Source of the DNA: Coxiellaceae bacterium
GTDB lineage: Bacteria > Pseudomonadota > Gammaproteobacteria > Coxiellales > Coxiellaceae
DNA: 64,000 bases
Reading direction: 5' to 3'
Assembly (NCBI GenBank): GCA_029210045.1
Contig: JARGNX010000006.1
Coordinates: 1 to 64,000, forward strand
In this document: in pieces, positions 46,558-55,102 of the stretch
Layout of the letters: the number at the start of each line of letters is the position of its first letter
Numbering within the stretch: position 1 is the first letter of the stretch
Translations under genes and position numbers: made by a program
The notes under the pieces: model-generated
What the model was told of the DNA's origin: nothing
Database searches by the model: none
What the model saw: only the letters and a program-made list of their open reading frames with translations

Positions 46558-48801
46558 ATGTTAGCAGAGCGTTTATATCGATCAGGTGTTGCCGGTAAAT
46601 ATGGTATGCGCGTTAAGAAAAATTCATCGCGCTATCCGTTATTGGACTTAGTGCAGGATGATAGTGATTTTGTTTATGATCACAATCCAGCAACGCCCTA
46701 TTATTCCGTCTTTAATCTTACTTTACTAAAATCGGCCGCTGTAATGGGTGGCATGGCGTTTATTATTAGCTTGTCGATTTGGATACGTGCTCGTGGGCCG
46801 AATATTTTTGATAATTGGGTTAATGCTGGCATTAAGGCGCATGCTGATCCAATGGATGGTATGTGTACGAATTTAGCGGGCTCATTAATGCCGGGTTCGA
46901 GCCAAAGCTATGCGACTTCTACGTGGGATAATTGTGCGGCAGGGGACTGTGGTATTAGTTGCCCGGTATCACCGTTGGTGGTAATGGAGGTGCTGGGTTT
47001 TGCTATGTCGAATACCGAGTTTGGTAATATGTATTGGTATGCATCGACATTGACGGCGCCTGTAGCTGTTATGTCGGCGACGGTGGCACTCATTGCTGCC
47101 AAATTATATGTAGGTCGTGCAACAGAGCAGAATAAAAAAAATCATCAAACAAAATTAAAAGCATTTAACGGGGTAATTGAAACAGCTGCTAATTCCAGTT
47201 TGCAAGCGATGGCAATGGGTGTATTTACCACACGCATCGTATGGTCAATGGCAGCGTTTGCTACTGTAAATAGAATATTATTGCGTGAAGCTAATAGCAT
47301 GTCACAAGCATTGAATTTGTATATTCCCGATGGTGCTGGTGGGTTAGTGGCTTACCCACAGTTAAGGTCGGTGATAAATCTATTTAATAAAATAGCTAAC
47401 CTTAGCAGCTTTCCAGCTGATTCTCAGTTATCGGTTATTCCACGATGGGTTGATGGTTCGGTACAGTATTTTAGTTCGGCTATTTTCACTGGTATGGCCA
47501 CATTAACGGCAGGCGCTGCATCCAGTTGGATGTATATTCTGACCAATGGTTTGTGGATGTTTCATGTGGGCTTGGCGTTAGGTGCGTTGGCATTAACGCG
47601 TAAGGTGATGAAGCATTACATTAATAAAGCGCAACAACCTGAAACTATTCTGCCTATGCACGCGATGCCTGTTACACCTGCTAAGGATTCATTGGGCTTA
47701 GCATCGCTAAAATGGATGGGCAATCTATTGTTACCGTTTAGTTTTAGTGCTGATACCTTAAATGCGTTGAGTGAACCGAAAAAAGATTTGGATCGTCGTT
47801 TTGCTTTTATTTATCAGCTGAATAACTTAGGTACGATGATCGGTTTAGTTTTTACTGTATTGATACGTATGGGTCGACCGGGTAATTTGTTATCAAAAGA
47901 ATTTTTCCAGGATTCTGCAAAGAATTTTTATGGTTTATTGTTTGATAATTTTTTTGGTGAGAAAGGAGTTAATAATCAATATCAGCAATGGGCGAGGGAG
48001 AGCACATCAACTATCATTAGTTACACCTTATCATTAGAAACCATGTTGGGTTATTTTATTTATGGTGTTGGTGCAATGGTGGCCGCAACGACGTTTTCTT
48101 GTTTTACGGCGGCACGCATTTGGGATAATTATAAATGCGCTTCGACAAAGCAGTCACCGCAAGCCACTGGGCCTGCGCCAGTAAGGCCAAAGCAATCGAA
48201 ATGTCTTAGTGGTGCTGTGAAGGTGGCCAAATATGGTTATTTAAAAACTGAACATGCGGTTTTGGATGAAGGGCACGATGCTTGGAAATACGGTAAAGCA
48301 TTTGTGTCAACCAGCCTAGTCGTGTTGACCCTGATCAGTTTTAGTATGTCTATTCACACCGCATTGGATGGGGTTTGTCCGGTCAATAGTTTGCCGGGTT
48401 TTTGGCGCACGATTACGGAGAATGCTGATGTGGTGTTTGATGGTTTTCCACAGTGTGGCTACAAAAAGCGTGGCCTTGCTATGGGTGAGGCGGTGTCAAC
48501 GGCTTGGCCATTAATGGCATTAGGTATCAGTGTAGTTGTCACCAAGCTGGATGTGTTAGCGACCATGATGAATTTTGTATTGCACTGTTGTAATTTAAAG
48601 AAACCACAAACAGTATTAAACCCATCTGCGCCTGCAACACCCACCTTGGCGGGTTATAAAGAACTATTAGGTGATGATGCCGGCAACGACACAGAGCTAC
48701 CGAGCAGTTCTGATGAAGCCAGCGAGCACCGTGATTCAATAACGCCATCACCTGATAATGGTGCTGAGCACGAAGCAAAGCCTGCGTCGAATCGGCTTTA
48801 G
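46558..48801 (+). CDS. Large multi-pass membrane protein, unknown function
   Basis: I do not recognise this 747-residue protein. It has a cytosolic N-terminus of about 55 residues and then roughly eight to ten hydrophobic segments (for example SAAVMGGMAFIISLSIWI, VAVMSATVALIAAKLYV, MLGYFIYGVGAMVAATTF, TSLVVLTLISFSMSI and WPLMALGISVVVTKLDVLA). A Cys-rich loop follows the first helix (CTNLAGS...CAAGDCGISC) and may be disulfide-bonded. The last 80 residues are disordered and acidic (DTELPSSSDEASEHRD). A GAGGGG ribosome binding site precedes ATG. The layout, a membrane domain with a disordered acidic tail, resembles the protein at 21600-23396. It may be a translocated membrane effector, but that is speculative. 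Confidence 0.55.
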   Translation: MLAERLYRSGVAGKYGMRVKKNSSRYPLLDLVQDDSDFVYDHNPATPYYSVFNLTLLKSAAVMGGMAFIISLSIWIRARGPNIFDNWVNAGIKAHADPMDGMCTNLAGSLMPGSSQSYATSTWDNCAAGDCGISCPVSPLVVMEVLGFAMSNTEFGNMYWYASTLTAPVAVMSATVALIAAKLYVGRATEQNKKNHQTKLKAFNGVIETAANSSLQAMAMGVFTTRIVWSMAAFATVNRILLREANSMSQALNLYIPDGAGGLVAYPQLRSVINLFNKIANLSSFPADSQLSVIPRWVDGSVQYFSSAIFTGMATLTAGAASSWMYILTNGLWMFHVGLALGALALTRKVMKHYINKAQQPETILPMHAMPVTPAKDSLGLASLKWMGNLLLPFSFSADTLNALSEPKKDLDRRFAFIYQLNNLGTMIGLVFTVLIRMGRPGNLLSKEFFQDSAKNFYGLLFDNFFGEKGVNNQYQQWARESTSTIISYTLSLETMLGYFIYGVGAMVAATTFSCFTAARIWDNYKCASTKQSPQATGPAPVRPKQSKCLSGAVKVAKYGYLKTEHAVLDEGHDAWKYGKAFVSTSLVVLTLISFSMSIHTALDGVCPVNSLPGFWRTITENADVVFDGFPQCGYKKRGLAMGEAVSTAWPLMALGISVVVTKLDVLATMMNFVLHCCNLKKPQTVLNPSAPATPTLAGYKELLGDDAGNDTELPSSSDEASEHRDSITPSPDNGAEHEAKPASNRL

Positions 48802-48822
48802 GCAAATATGTAAGGGTAATCA

Positions 48823-49416
48823 ATGACATTTTATAGCGCGACAATGACTTTGTTTTTAGTAATGGACCCGTTGGGTAATATTCCGGTATTTTTATCGGTA
48901 TTAAAACCTTATGATATGGCACAACAACGCCGCATTATCTTGCGTGAAATGGTGATTGCGTTTGCGATTTTGTTAGTGTTTTTATTTTTCGGGCAATTCA
49001 TTATGCGCGGCTTGGGGATTAGTGAGCCCGCACTCAGTATGTCGGGCGGACTGATATTGTTTCTAATTGCGATCAATATGATTTTCCCTGGCTTTGGTCA
49101 TTTGAATTCGAATGACACCATTAACGAGCCGTTTATTGTGCCATTAGCCGTGCCCCTAACAGCTGGACCGTCGGCTATTGCGGTGGTGATGTTGTTTGTT
49201 AGTCAGTCAACGACGACACTTACGCTATGTTTGTCAGCAGTTACTGTGGCTTGGGTAGTGTTTACTCTGGTTATGTTAGCGGCGCCATGGCTAATGAAAC
49301 TGTTTAAAGAGCGCGGTTTGATTGCCATCGAGCGGTTAATGGGTATGTTATTAACCGTGATGTCAGTGCAAATGTTTTTGCAGGGTTTAGCACATTTTAT
49401 TAAGGCATTGAAGTAA
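48823..49416 (+). CDS. MarC/YhgN-family inner-membrane protein
   Basis: The 197-residue protein has six hydrophobic helices and the family blocks FLVMDPLGNIPVFLSVL, GGLILFLIAINMI and PLAVPLTAGPSAIAVVMLF. MarC-family proteins were once linked to multiple antibiotic resistance, but their real function is unknown. The length is typical. Its stop lies only 7 bases from the stop of the convergent gene at 49424. Confidence 0.9.
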   Translation: MTFYSATMTLFLVMDPLGNIPVFLSVLKPYDMAQQRRIILREMVIAFAILLVFLFFGQFIMRGLGISEPALSMSGGLILFLIAINMIFPGFGHLNSNDTINEPFIVPLAVPLTAGPSAIAVVMLFVSQSTTTLTLCLSAVTVAWVVFTLVMLAAPWLMKLFKERGLIAIERLMGMLLTVMSVQMFLQGLAHFIKALK

Positions 49417-49423
49417 TGTTTAG

Positions 49424-51004
49424 TTAGCCGCAGCCTGTCAACATTAAAGGTGTGGCGCTTTCTTCGGCGTGGCGCTGTTCAAGCTCAGCTGATTGGCGTC
49501 GGCTTGGGCGTCGTGCGAGTGGTGATGACTGGAAGAATCTTGAGTAGTTTCTTGTATGTCCGGCACGGCGTCCATGTGTCACTGTACCTTTTGGAGACGG
49601 TGTCATGCTCATGGCAGCTGGGCTTAGCAGTGTTGAGACTGATCGGCCGACAGAATCAATGCTCATTGCGCTGGCTGGTGGTGTACTGCTAGGTGGTGCA
49701 CCAGCGGGAGTGCGAGGCACAAGTGGTGCGCTTGTTGGATCAACTCTTGGGATTGCTACGCGGCGCCTGGTTGCCTCAGCGTCAGGGCTTAATATGCTTG
49801 GTATGTAACTGGTCTCCATGTCCACAGTGGATTTTTTGTCATACCACTCACGGCTTTGTTGGCCTAATGACTTGCCTGTGCGCTTTTCTGTTTGGTGTTT
49901 TGAGCGCAATAACGTTGCCATGGATCGTTTGATTACCTTAGTGGCTTGCTTTTTAGCACGAACACGTTTGGCAAAATCAGGATTGGCTTCGTACCATTTT
50001 TGGCGCTGTTCTTTCAGTGATATACCCGTTTGATCTCTTTTTTCGACCATGTAATGTAAAACGTGTTGCGCATGCAAGGTTCTAATTAGTTTCTCTTCTC
50101 TAATATGAGGTGTTTGTAGGCCTCTCATTGAGTTCGCGCGACCGATTTTATAGAGTGCAGGCATTTTTACTGGTGTTCCCATGGCGCTAAATACCGATAG
50201 TTCAGCGCCGTCAGTAAAGCTGCCGTGATCTAATACACCCTTGCCATTTTTTTTTGTGCCGGGATGAAAAGTAGGGCTTGAGCCTGGCTTAGAGGCTGAA
50301 GCAAAAGCACTGGAAAGTGGACCGAATGCGCGTTGGTCATAGTCATATTCCCAGCGTTCTTTATTAATGACTAACGCTTCCGAGTCATAAAAACGAGCAA
50401 TACACAAGAGCGCTTCGTCGTCTGCCATGGTGGCGTGATCGTCGTGTTTGGCTGCTGCTTCGATTGCTTTTAACTGACCTGTTTCTCTGCCGCTCCACAC
50501 ATGGCAGACCACGTTGTCTAACAGCTTGATATCGTATTTGTGAAGTAAGTCGATAAATTTAAACAGTGTTAATTCGTTGCTGAGTGCCATGCCTTCGGCG
50601 AACTCACTGTCCCAGCGAGCTTCTAGGTCATCGTGCAGTGCGGCCATTGCTGTGAGTTGCTCTGCTTGCTCAGTTGTGATGTGACCGTGTAGGCTTCTGG
50701 TATTGATAGCGCTTTGCGTTGGCACTAATGTGTCAGGTGTTGCTTCGCCTGGCGTTGCATCATTATATGCGGTTAGCGCGGCTTGGAATTTAGGTACTTG
50801 AGTGATTGAGCGCCACATCGCACCAAATCCTTTTGCCTTCATGGCATCAATGCGACTGGCATCTTTAGATTTTTCGTCATCTGACATTAGGGCGCGATGG
50901 TGTGCATAAGTTTTGTGTAAGCGTTCGTAGTTAGACAATATCCTACCCCAGCGCTCCGCATAGGGGCTGATTGTATAGTCATATGTCTCTTGTGTACCGC
51001 TCAT
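49424..51004 (-). CDS. Putative effector with basic repeat region and Ser/Pro-rich tail
   Basis: The 526-residue product (ATG 51004; a GTG three codons earlier is possible) has no recognised domain. The first 200 residues are helical and charged. Around residues 325-390 two similar basic motifs occur, SLKEQRQKWYEANPD and SLGQQSREWYDKKS, about 50 residues apart. The region beyond 400 is low-complexity (Pro, Ser, Thr, Ala) with Arg clusters (HGRRAGHTRNYSR, RRPSRRQS) that could act as nuclear localisation signals. The end has an acidic block (AELEQRHAEES) like Dot/Icm secretion tails. There is no signal peptide. It is an orphan flanked by a MarC gene and arginase. Confidence 0.55.
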   Translation of the reverse strand: MSGTQETYDYTISPYAERWGRILSNYERLHKTYAHHRALMSDDEKSKDASRIDAMKAKGFGAMWRSITQVPKFQAALTAYNDATPGEATPDTLVPTQSAINTRSLHGHITTEQAEQLTAMAALHDDLEARWDSEFAEGMALSNELTLFKFIDLLHKYDIKLLDNVVCHVWSGRETGQLKAIEAAAKHDDHATMADDEALLCIARFYDSEALVINKERWEYDYDQRAFGPLSSAFASASKPGSSPTFHPGTKKNGKGVLDHGSFTDGAELSVFSAMGTPVKMPALYKIGRANSMRGLQTPHIREEKLIRTLHAQHVLHYMVEKRDQTGISLKEQRQKWYEANPDFAKRVRAKKQATKVIKRSMATLLRSKHQTEKRTGKSLGQQSREWYDKKSTVDMETSYIPSILSPDAEATRRRVAIPRVDPTSAPLVPRTPAGAPPSSTPPASAMSIDSVGRSVSTLLSPAAMSMTPSPKGTVTHGRRAGHTRNYSRFFQSSPLARRPSRRQSAELEQRHAEESATPLMLTGCG

Positions 51005-51013
51005 ACTGTTCAC

Positions 51014-51293
51014 ACCAAATGGTTATCTACTTAATTATTAATATAAATATTGTATGTTTATAGTTATAACAGTTAAAGATTAAGGAATTCTTATCAAATA
51101 GGAAGCATTAAGAAAAATTAAGGGTTGAAACGCAAAAAACCCTATTATTTAAGGCTCTTTTAAGGTTTGGTGATCGAAAGTTAACACTGAGATCTTTCCG
51201 TTAAATCATGCCTTTTAATGTTAACGTACACCAAGATGAGAGGGTTGGGTTATGATGGGTTTTCAATAAACCAACCCCAAGCGTTATTATCAC
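51014..51293. other. AT-rich spacer between arginase and effector-like gene
   Basis: This stretch holds no gene I can support. Close to the arginase end, GGTTT-TCAAT-AAACC nested in GGGTTGG...CCAACCC (51242-51277) could form a hairpin and may end the arginase transcript. The remaining part is AT-rich and probably carries the promoter of the minus-strand gene ending at 49424. Confidence 0.5.
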
Positions 51294-52211
51294 TTAAACG
51301 ACCAATTCAGCCGCCTCGTTAGCTGCCATAGACTTTTTTGCTAGGGGCGCTCCGAATAGCGTTTGAATCAAATCAGCTATCAATTTTTCAGTGAGTTGGT
51401 CCTTATCTAATTTTGGGCTGAATTCAGCGATTTCAGCACCGATCAGTTTGTCTTTGGGTAATTCTGCTAGCGCTGCAATGAATTCTTGTGGATTTATGCC
51501 ACTTGGTACGGTGGTATGCACGGCTGGAGCAAATGTGGGATCAAAGCCATCGATATCTATGCTTATACCGTATGCGGCGGTATTTTTGCTGATGTGTTCG
51601 TGAGCCTCTTTGAGCACAACATCAATGCCACGTTGAAGTACTTCTTCAATATAATAAACGCGTACGCCTAAACGTTCGACCAGTTCACGCTCTGGTGGTT
51701 CGAAACTGCGGATGCCAATTAAGGCAATATGTTCAGGTTTGATTTTATTTTGGTTATCAAGCAGGTGGCATAAGCGTTCTTCACCTTGTCCTAGCAAATG
51801 GGCTACTGGCATACCATGGATATTACCGGTATCGCTGGTGCAAGGAGTGTGAGCATCAATATGTGCATCAATCCATAGTAATCCGAGATCACCTTTGGCG
51901 CGTAATTGATGAGCGGCACCACTCCACGTGCCAATGGCGCAACTGTGATCGCCGCCAATGGTAAGAAAGCGCTCTTCGCGTACAATAGCCTTAGCTGTGC
52001 GTTTGGCTATATGCGTGCTGTATCTTACTACGCTGTCCATCGCGTCAAGCTGGCGTTGTTGCCCGCGTGAAAAAATAATATGGTCCCAGGCTAAGTTAAT
52101 ATCAAGTGCATTCACTAATGATGACTGCTGTATAAAGTTAGGGGCTTGTTCACTGCCCTGGTCAGTACTAGCGATCGAACAGGCGGCTCCAATAACAGCT
52201 ATTTCTTTCAT
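51294..52211 (-). CDS. rocF: Arginase
   Basis: Arginase hydrolyses L-arginine to ornithine and urea with two manganese ions. I start it at ATG 52211, which has GAGGAG seven bases upstream, giving 305 residues. The ureohydrolase metal sites are intact: GGDHSCAIGTWSG, DAHIDAHTP and SIDIDGFDPTFAPAV. NIHGMPVAHLLG (substrate loop) favours arginase over agmatinase, and the length fits. It follows the tRNA-Glu gene on the same strand. In an intracellular bacterium it could lower host arginine or supply ornithine; this is inference. Confidence 0.9.
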   Translation of the reverse strand: MKEIAVIGAACSIASTDQGSEQAPNFIQQSSLVNALDINLAWDHIIFSRGQQRQLDAMDSVVRYSTHIAKRTAKAIVREERFLTIGGDHSCAIGTWSGAAHQLRAKGDLGLLWIDAHIDAHTPCTSDTGNIHGMPVAHLLGQGEERLCHLLDNQNKIKPEHIALIGIRSFEPPERELVERLGVRVYYIEEVLQRGIDVVLKEAHEHISKNTAAYGISIDIDGFDPTFAPAVHTTVPSGINPQEFIAALAELPKDKLIGAEIAEFSPKLDKDQLTEKLIADLIQTLFGAPLAKKSMAANEAAELVV

Positions 52212-52243
52212 CAATAAACTCCTCATATAATTTCTCAAGATGC

Positions 52244-52319
52244 TGGCGCTCCCTAGGGGACTCGAACCCCTGTTCCCGCCGTGAGAGGGCGGTGTCCTAG
52301 GCCACTAGACGAAGGGAGC
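52244..52319 (-). tRNA. tRNA-Glu (anticodon CTC)
   Basis: The minus strand folds as a cloverleaf. It has acceptor GCTCCCT paired with AGGGAGC, D-arm beginning TCGTCTAG, anticodon stem CCGCC/GGCGG with loop CTCTCAC (anticodon CTC, reading GAG) and T-arm CAGGGGTTCGAGTCCCCT. The discriminator base is G and CCA is encoded. It closely resembles E. coli tRNA-Glu apart from the CTC anticodon. A TATAAC box lies just upstream on the minus strand. Confidence 0.95.
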
Positions 52320-52460
52320 GCGAATGTTATAATGGGCCTGGATCAACACTGCATGTACATGTTGATTCAAGGTTCCAATAAGCACCGATTATAGTGAGCA
52401 CTGGTTTGAGTGCAACCACTTTTTAAGTGAATGATATTAAAATAAACAGCAGAGGTTTCG

Positions 52461-53780
52461 TTGATAAGTAAAGTATGGGGTCGCATGAAGCGTCGTTTAA
52501 GCTCAGATGATCAGGTAAGTGGCGGTTCTCCGCAGGTCATTCCCGCCAAACAACATAAAATTAAGCGTCAAAACGTTAGCCCAAATGCGCTAAAGACTGT
52601 GCAGCGCTTGCAAAAAGCAGGGTTTGAAGCCTACTTGGTGGGTGGTAGCGTGCGTGATTTGTTGTTGGATCGTAAGCCAAAAGATTATGATGTGGCTACA
52701 GATGCGAGGCCTGGTCAGGTGCGCGCATTGTTCAAGCGCAGTCGAGTTATTGGTCGTCGCTTTAAGTTAGTGCATGTCTATTTCAAAGGCGAAACCATGG
52801 AAGTAGCCACGTTTCGTGCCAATGCGGATAAAGAAGCGCAAAGTCGTCAGCACACTGAAGAAGGTATGATTGTGCGTGATAATGTGTTTGGTTCGTTAGA
52901 TGAAGATGCTTGGCGGCGCGATTTTACCGTTAATGCATTTTATTATGATCCTACAGCCGATACGGTACTGGATTATGTGGGTGGTATGCCAGATTTACGG
53001 TCGAAAAAAGTGGCTGTGATTGGTAATCCTCAAGAGCGTTTTCAAGAGGATCCGATTCGCTTGTTGCGCGCTATTCGTTTTGCTGCGAAATTAGATTTTG
53101 AATTAGAAGAACAGTTAAAAGCTGAGTTGTTAAAGTCACATGATTTATTGAGTCAGGTGCCTGGTTCACGTCTCTATGATGCCTTTATACAAGTGTTTTT
53201 TGCAGGTTACGCTGACGCGATGTATCGCTGGATGTTAGATACGGGTTACTTTGAAATCCTGTTTAAGCAGACCTGTGATTTATTACCCGATAAGGCGCAT
53301 AAGAATTCAGCTAAGTTGATTGAAAACGCTATGCGCTCAACAGATAAGCGTTATCATCAAGGCAAGTCACTTAATCCTGGCTTTTTACTGTCAGTGATTT
53401 TATGGCCGGCACTGATGCATGCTTTGCAGCATCATAAAAAGAAAGGGCAGCGCCTGCACCGTGCGCTGCATGGTGCGATTGATGAGGTGTTAGTGAATCA
53501 TCAGGCGTCGTTGTTGGTATTGCCGATGCGTATGATTTCTATGATCCGTCAGATTTGGTTATTGCAATTTGCGCTAAAACAGCGCAGGCCGTCGCGTGTG
53601 CGCGGTATTGCTAATCAGCGCTATTTTCGCGCGGCGTTTGATTTATTAGAAATGCGTGCTGCTTTTGAGCCAGCTTTGGTAAAAGTGGTACAATGGTGGC
53701 AGAAATTTCAGCAAGCGGAGAAGCCGCAGCGTGATAAGATGGTGGAAGCATTGCAGGAAGAGTCGCAGCGAGGGAGATAA
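52461..53780 (+). CDS. pcnB: Poly(A) polymerase I
   Basis: PcnB adds A-tails to RNA 3' ends and promotes decay. The start is TTG 52461 with AGAGG upstream, giving 439 residues; ATG 52485 is the alternative. The nucleotidyltransferase core is AYLVGGSVRDLLLDRKPKDY followed by DVATDARPGQV (catalytic Asp pair). RRDFTVNAFYYDP and the Arg-rich RLLRAIRFAAKL follow. The basic C-terminal region favours a poly(A) polymerase over a CCA-adding enzyme. It overlaps folK by one base, a linkage common in gammaproteobacteria. Confidence 0.95.
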   Translation: MISKVWGRMKRRLSSDDQVSGGSPQVIPAKQHKIKRQNVSPNALKTVQRLQKAGFEAYLVGGSVRDLLLDRKPKDYDVATDARPGQVRALFKRSRVIGRRFKLVHVYFKGETMEVATFRANADKEAQSRQHTEEGMIVRDNVFGSLDEDAWRRDFTVNAFYYDPTADTVLDYVGGMPDLRSKKVAVIGNPQERFQEDPIRLLRAIRFAAKLDFELEEQLKAELLKSHDLLSQVPGSRLYDAFIQVFFAGYADAMYRWMLDTGYFEILFKQTCDLLPDKAHKNSAKLIENAMRSTDKRYHQGKSLNPGFLLSVILWPALMHALQHHKKKGQRLHRALHGAIDEVLVNHQASLLVLPMRMISMIRQIWLLQFALKQRRPSRVRGIANQRYFRAAFDLLEMRAAFEPALVKVVQWWQKFQQAEKPQRDKMVEALQEESQRGR

Positions 53781-54283
53781 TGGAGCGCGTATATATAGGG
53801 ATAGGCAGTAACCTTGAGAAGCCGATCGAGCAAGTGTACGAAGCGGTCGTTACCATGATGGAGTTGGCCAGTACAGAGTGGCGTGGTGTGTCCAGCTTAT
53901 ATGTGTCTAAGCCGCAAGGTCCACAAGATCAGCCTGATTTTGTTAATGCCGTGGTAGCGATAGATACTGAGTTATCCCCACGAGAATTATTGGAAATCTT
54001 GCAAGCGGCTGAGCAGCAACAAGGCCGTATTCGAACGCGACATTGGGGTGAACGTATTATAGATTTAGATATTCTTTTATACGGTAATGAAGTGGTGAAT
54101 GAGTCAGATTTAAAGATTCCGCACCCGCGTATGGAAGAGCGACCATTTGTCATGGTGCCATTACTAGAGGTAGCGCTGTCCTTAAGCGATTTGACAGCAC
54201 AGCCAGATGTGGTAAAAGACTACATAGCAACCAATCCGCAGCATATTGAGGGCGATAGTGAAGATAGCGATTTATCCCGGTAG
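53780..54283 (+). CDS. folK: 6-hydroxymethyl-dihydropterin pyrophosphokinase
   Basis: FolK transfers pyrophosphate from ATP to 6-hydroxymethyl-7,8-dihydropterin in folate synthesis. The 167-residue protein has the N-terminal YIGIGSNLEKP and the signature RHWGERIIDLDILLYGNE followed by PHPRMEERPFVMVPLLEV. It starts in the pcnB stop (TAATG) and overlaps the start of coaD. Confidence 0.96.
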   Translation: MERVYIGIGSNLEKPIEQVYEAVVTMMELASTEWRGVSSLYVSKPQGPQDQPDFVNAVVAIDTELSPRELLEILQAAEQQQGRIRTRHWGERIIDLDILLYGNEVVNESDLKIPHPRMEERPFVMVPLLEVALSLSDLTAQPDVVKDYIATNPQHIEGDSEDSDLSR

Positions 54284-54734
54284 TTTTGATCCGATTACTA
54301 ACGGTCACGTTGATATTATTCAGCGTGCAGTTGGTCTATTTGATCGTGTGATTGTGGCAGTTGCAGCCAGTGACCGTAAGCAACCGTGTATTCCAGCACA
54401 GCAACGTTTAGCCATAACAACAGAAGTGTTGGCGCCGTTAGCCACCGTTGCGGTGGTGCCTTTACGTGGCTTATTGGTTGATATTGCGCAGCAATATGAA
54501 GCGCGATATGTGGTGAAAGGTTTGCGTAATGGAGCTGACTTTGAATACGAACAACAGCAGGCATGGATGAATGACACCATGGCTGAAGGCACTTTGGAAA
54601 CCGTTTGCTTTTTTGCGGCCGGCGCCCAAGGTAAGATCTCATCGACTATGGTGAGAGAAATTGCATCGCTGGATGGTGATGTTAGTTCCTTTGTACCACG
54701 GCAGGTCAGTGAGCATTTAGCGAAAGGTGGTTAA
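54258..54734 (+). CDS. coaD: Phosphopantetheine adenylyltransferase
   Basis: CoaD makes dephospho-CoA from 4'-phosphopantetheine and ATP. I start it at GTG 54258, which has GAGGG six bases upstream and gives MKIAIYPGSFDPITNGH, the nucleotidyltransferase T/HxGH site; 158 residues against 159 in E. coli. ISSTMVREIA near the end is the second ATP site. The first 26 bases lie inside folK, so translation is probably coupled. Confidence 0.96.
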   Translation: MKIAIYPGSFDPITNGHVDIIQRAVGLFDRVIVAVAASDRKQPCIPAQQRLAITTEVLAPLATVAVVPLRGLLVDIAQQYEARYVVKGLRNGADFEYEQQQAWMNDTMAEGTLETVCFFAAGAQGKISSTMVREIASLDGDVSSFVPRQVSEHLAKGG

Positions 54735-54998
<264 letters not shown>

Positions 54999-55102
54999 AA
55001 ATACTTAACGTCTGATTAATTACCATGCCCGGGGGTGTTTGCATCAAGGGATTCTAGTACTATGAGTTATAAAAATAGAAGCTAGAGAGTTGGTGCAGAG
55101 AG

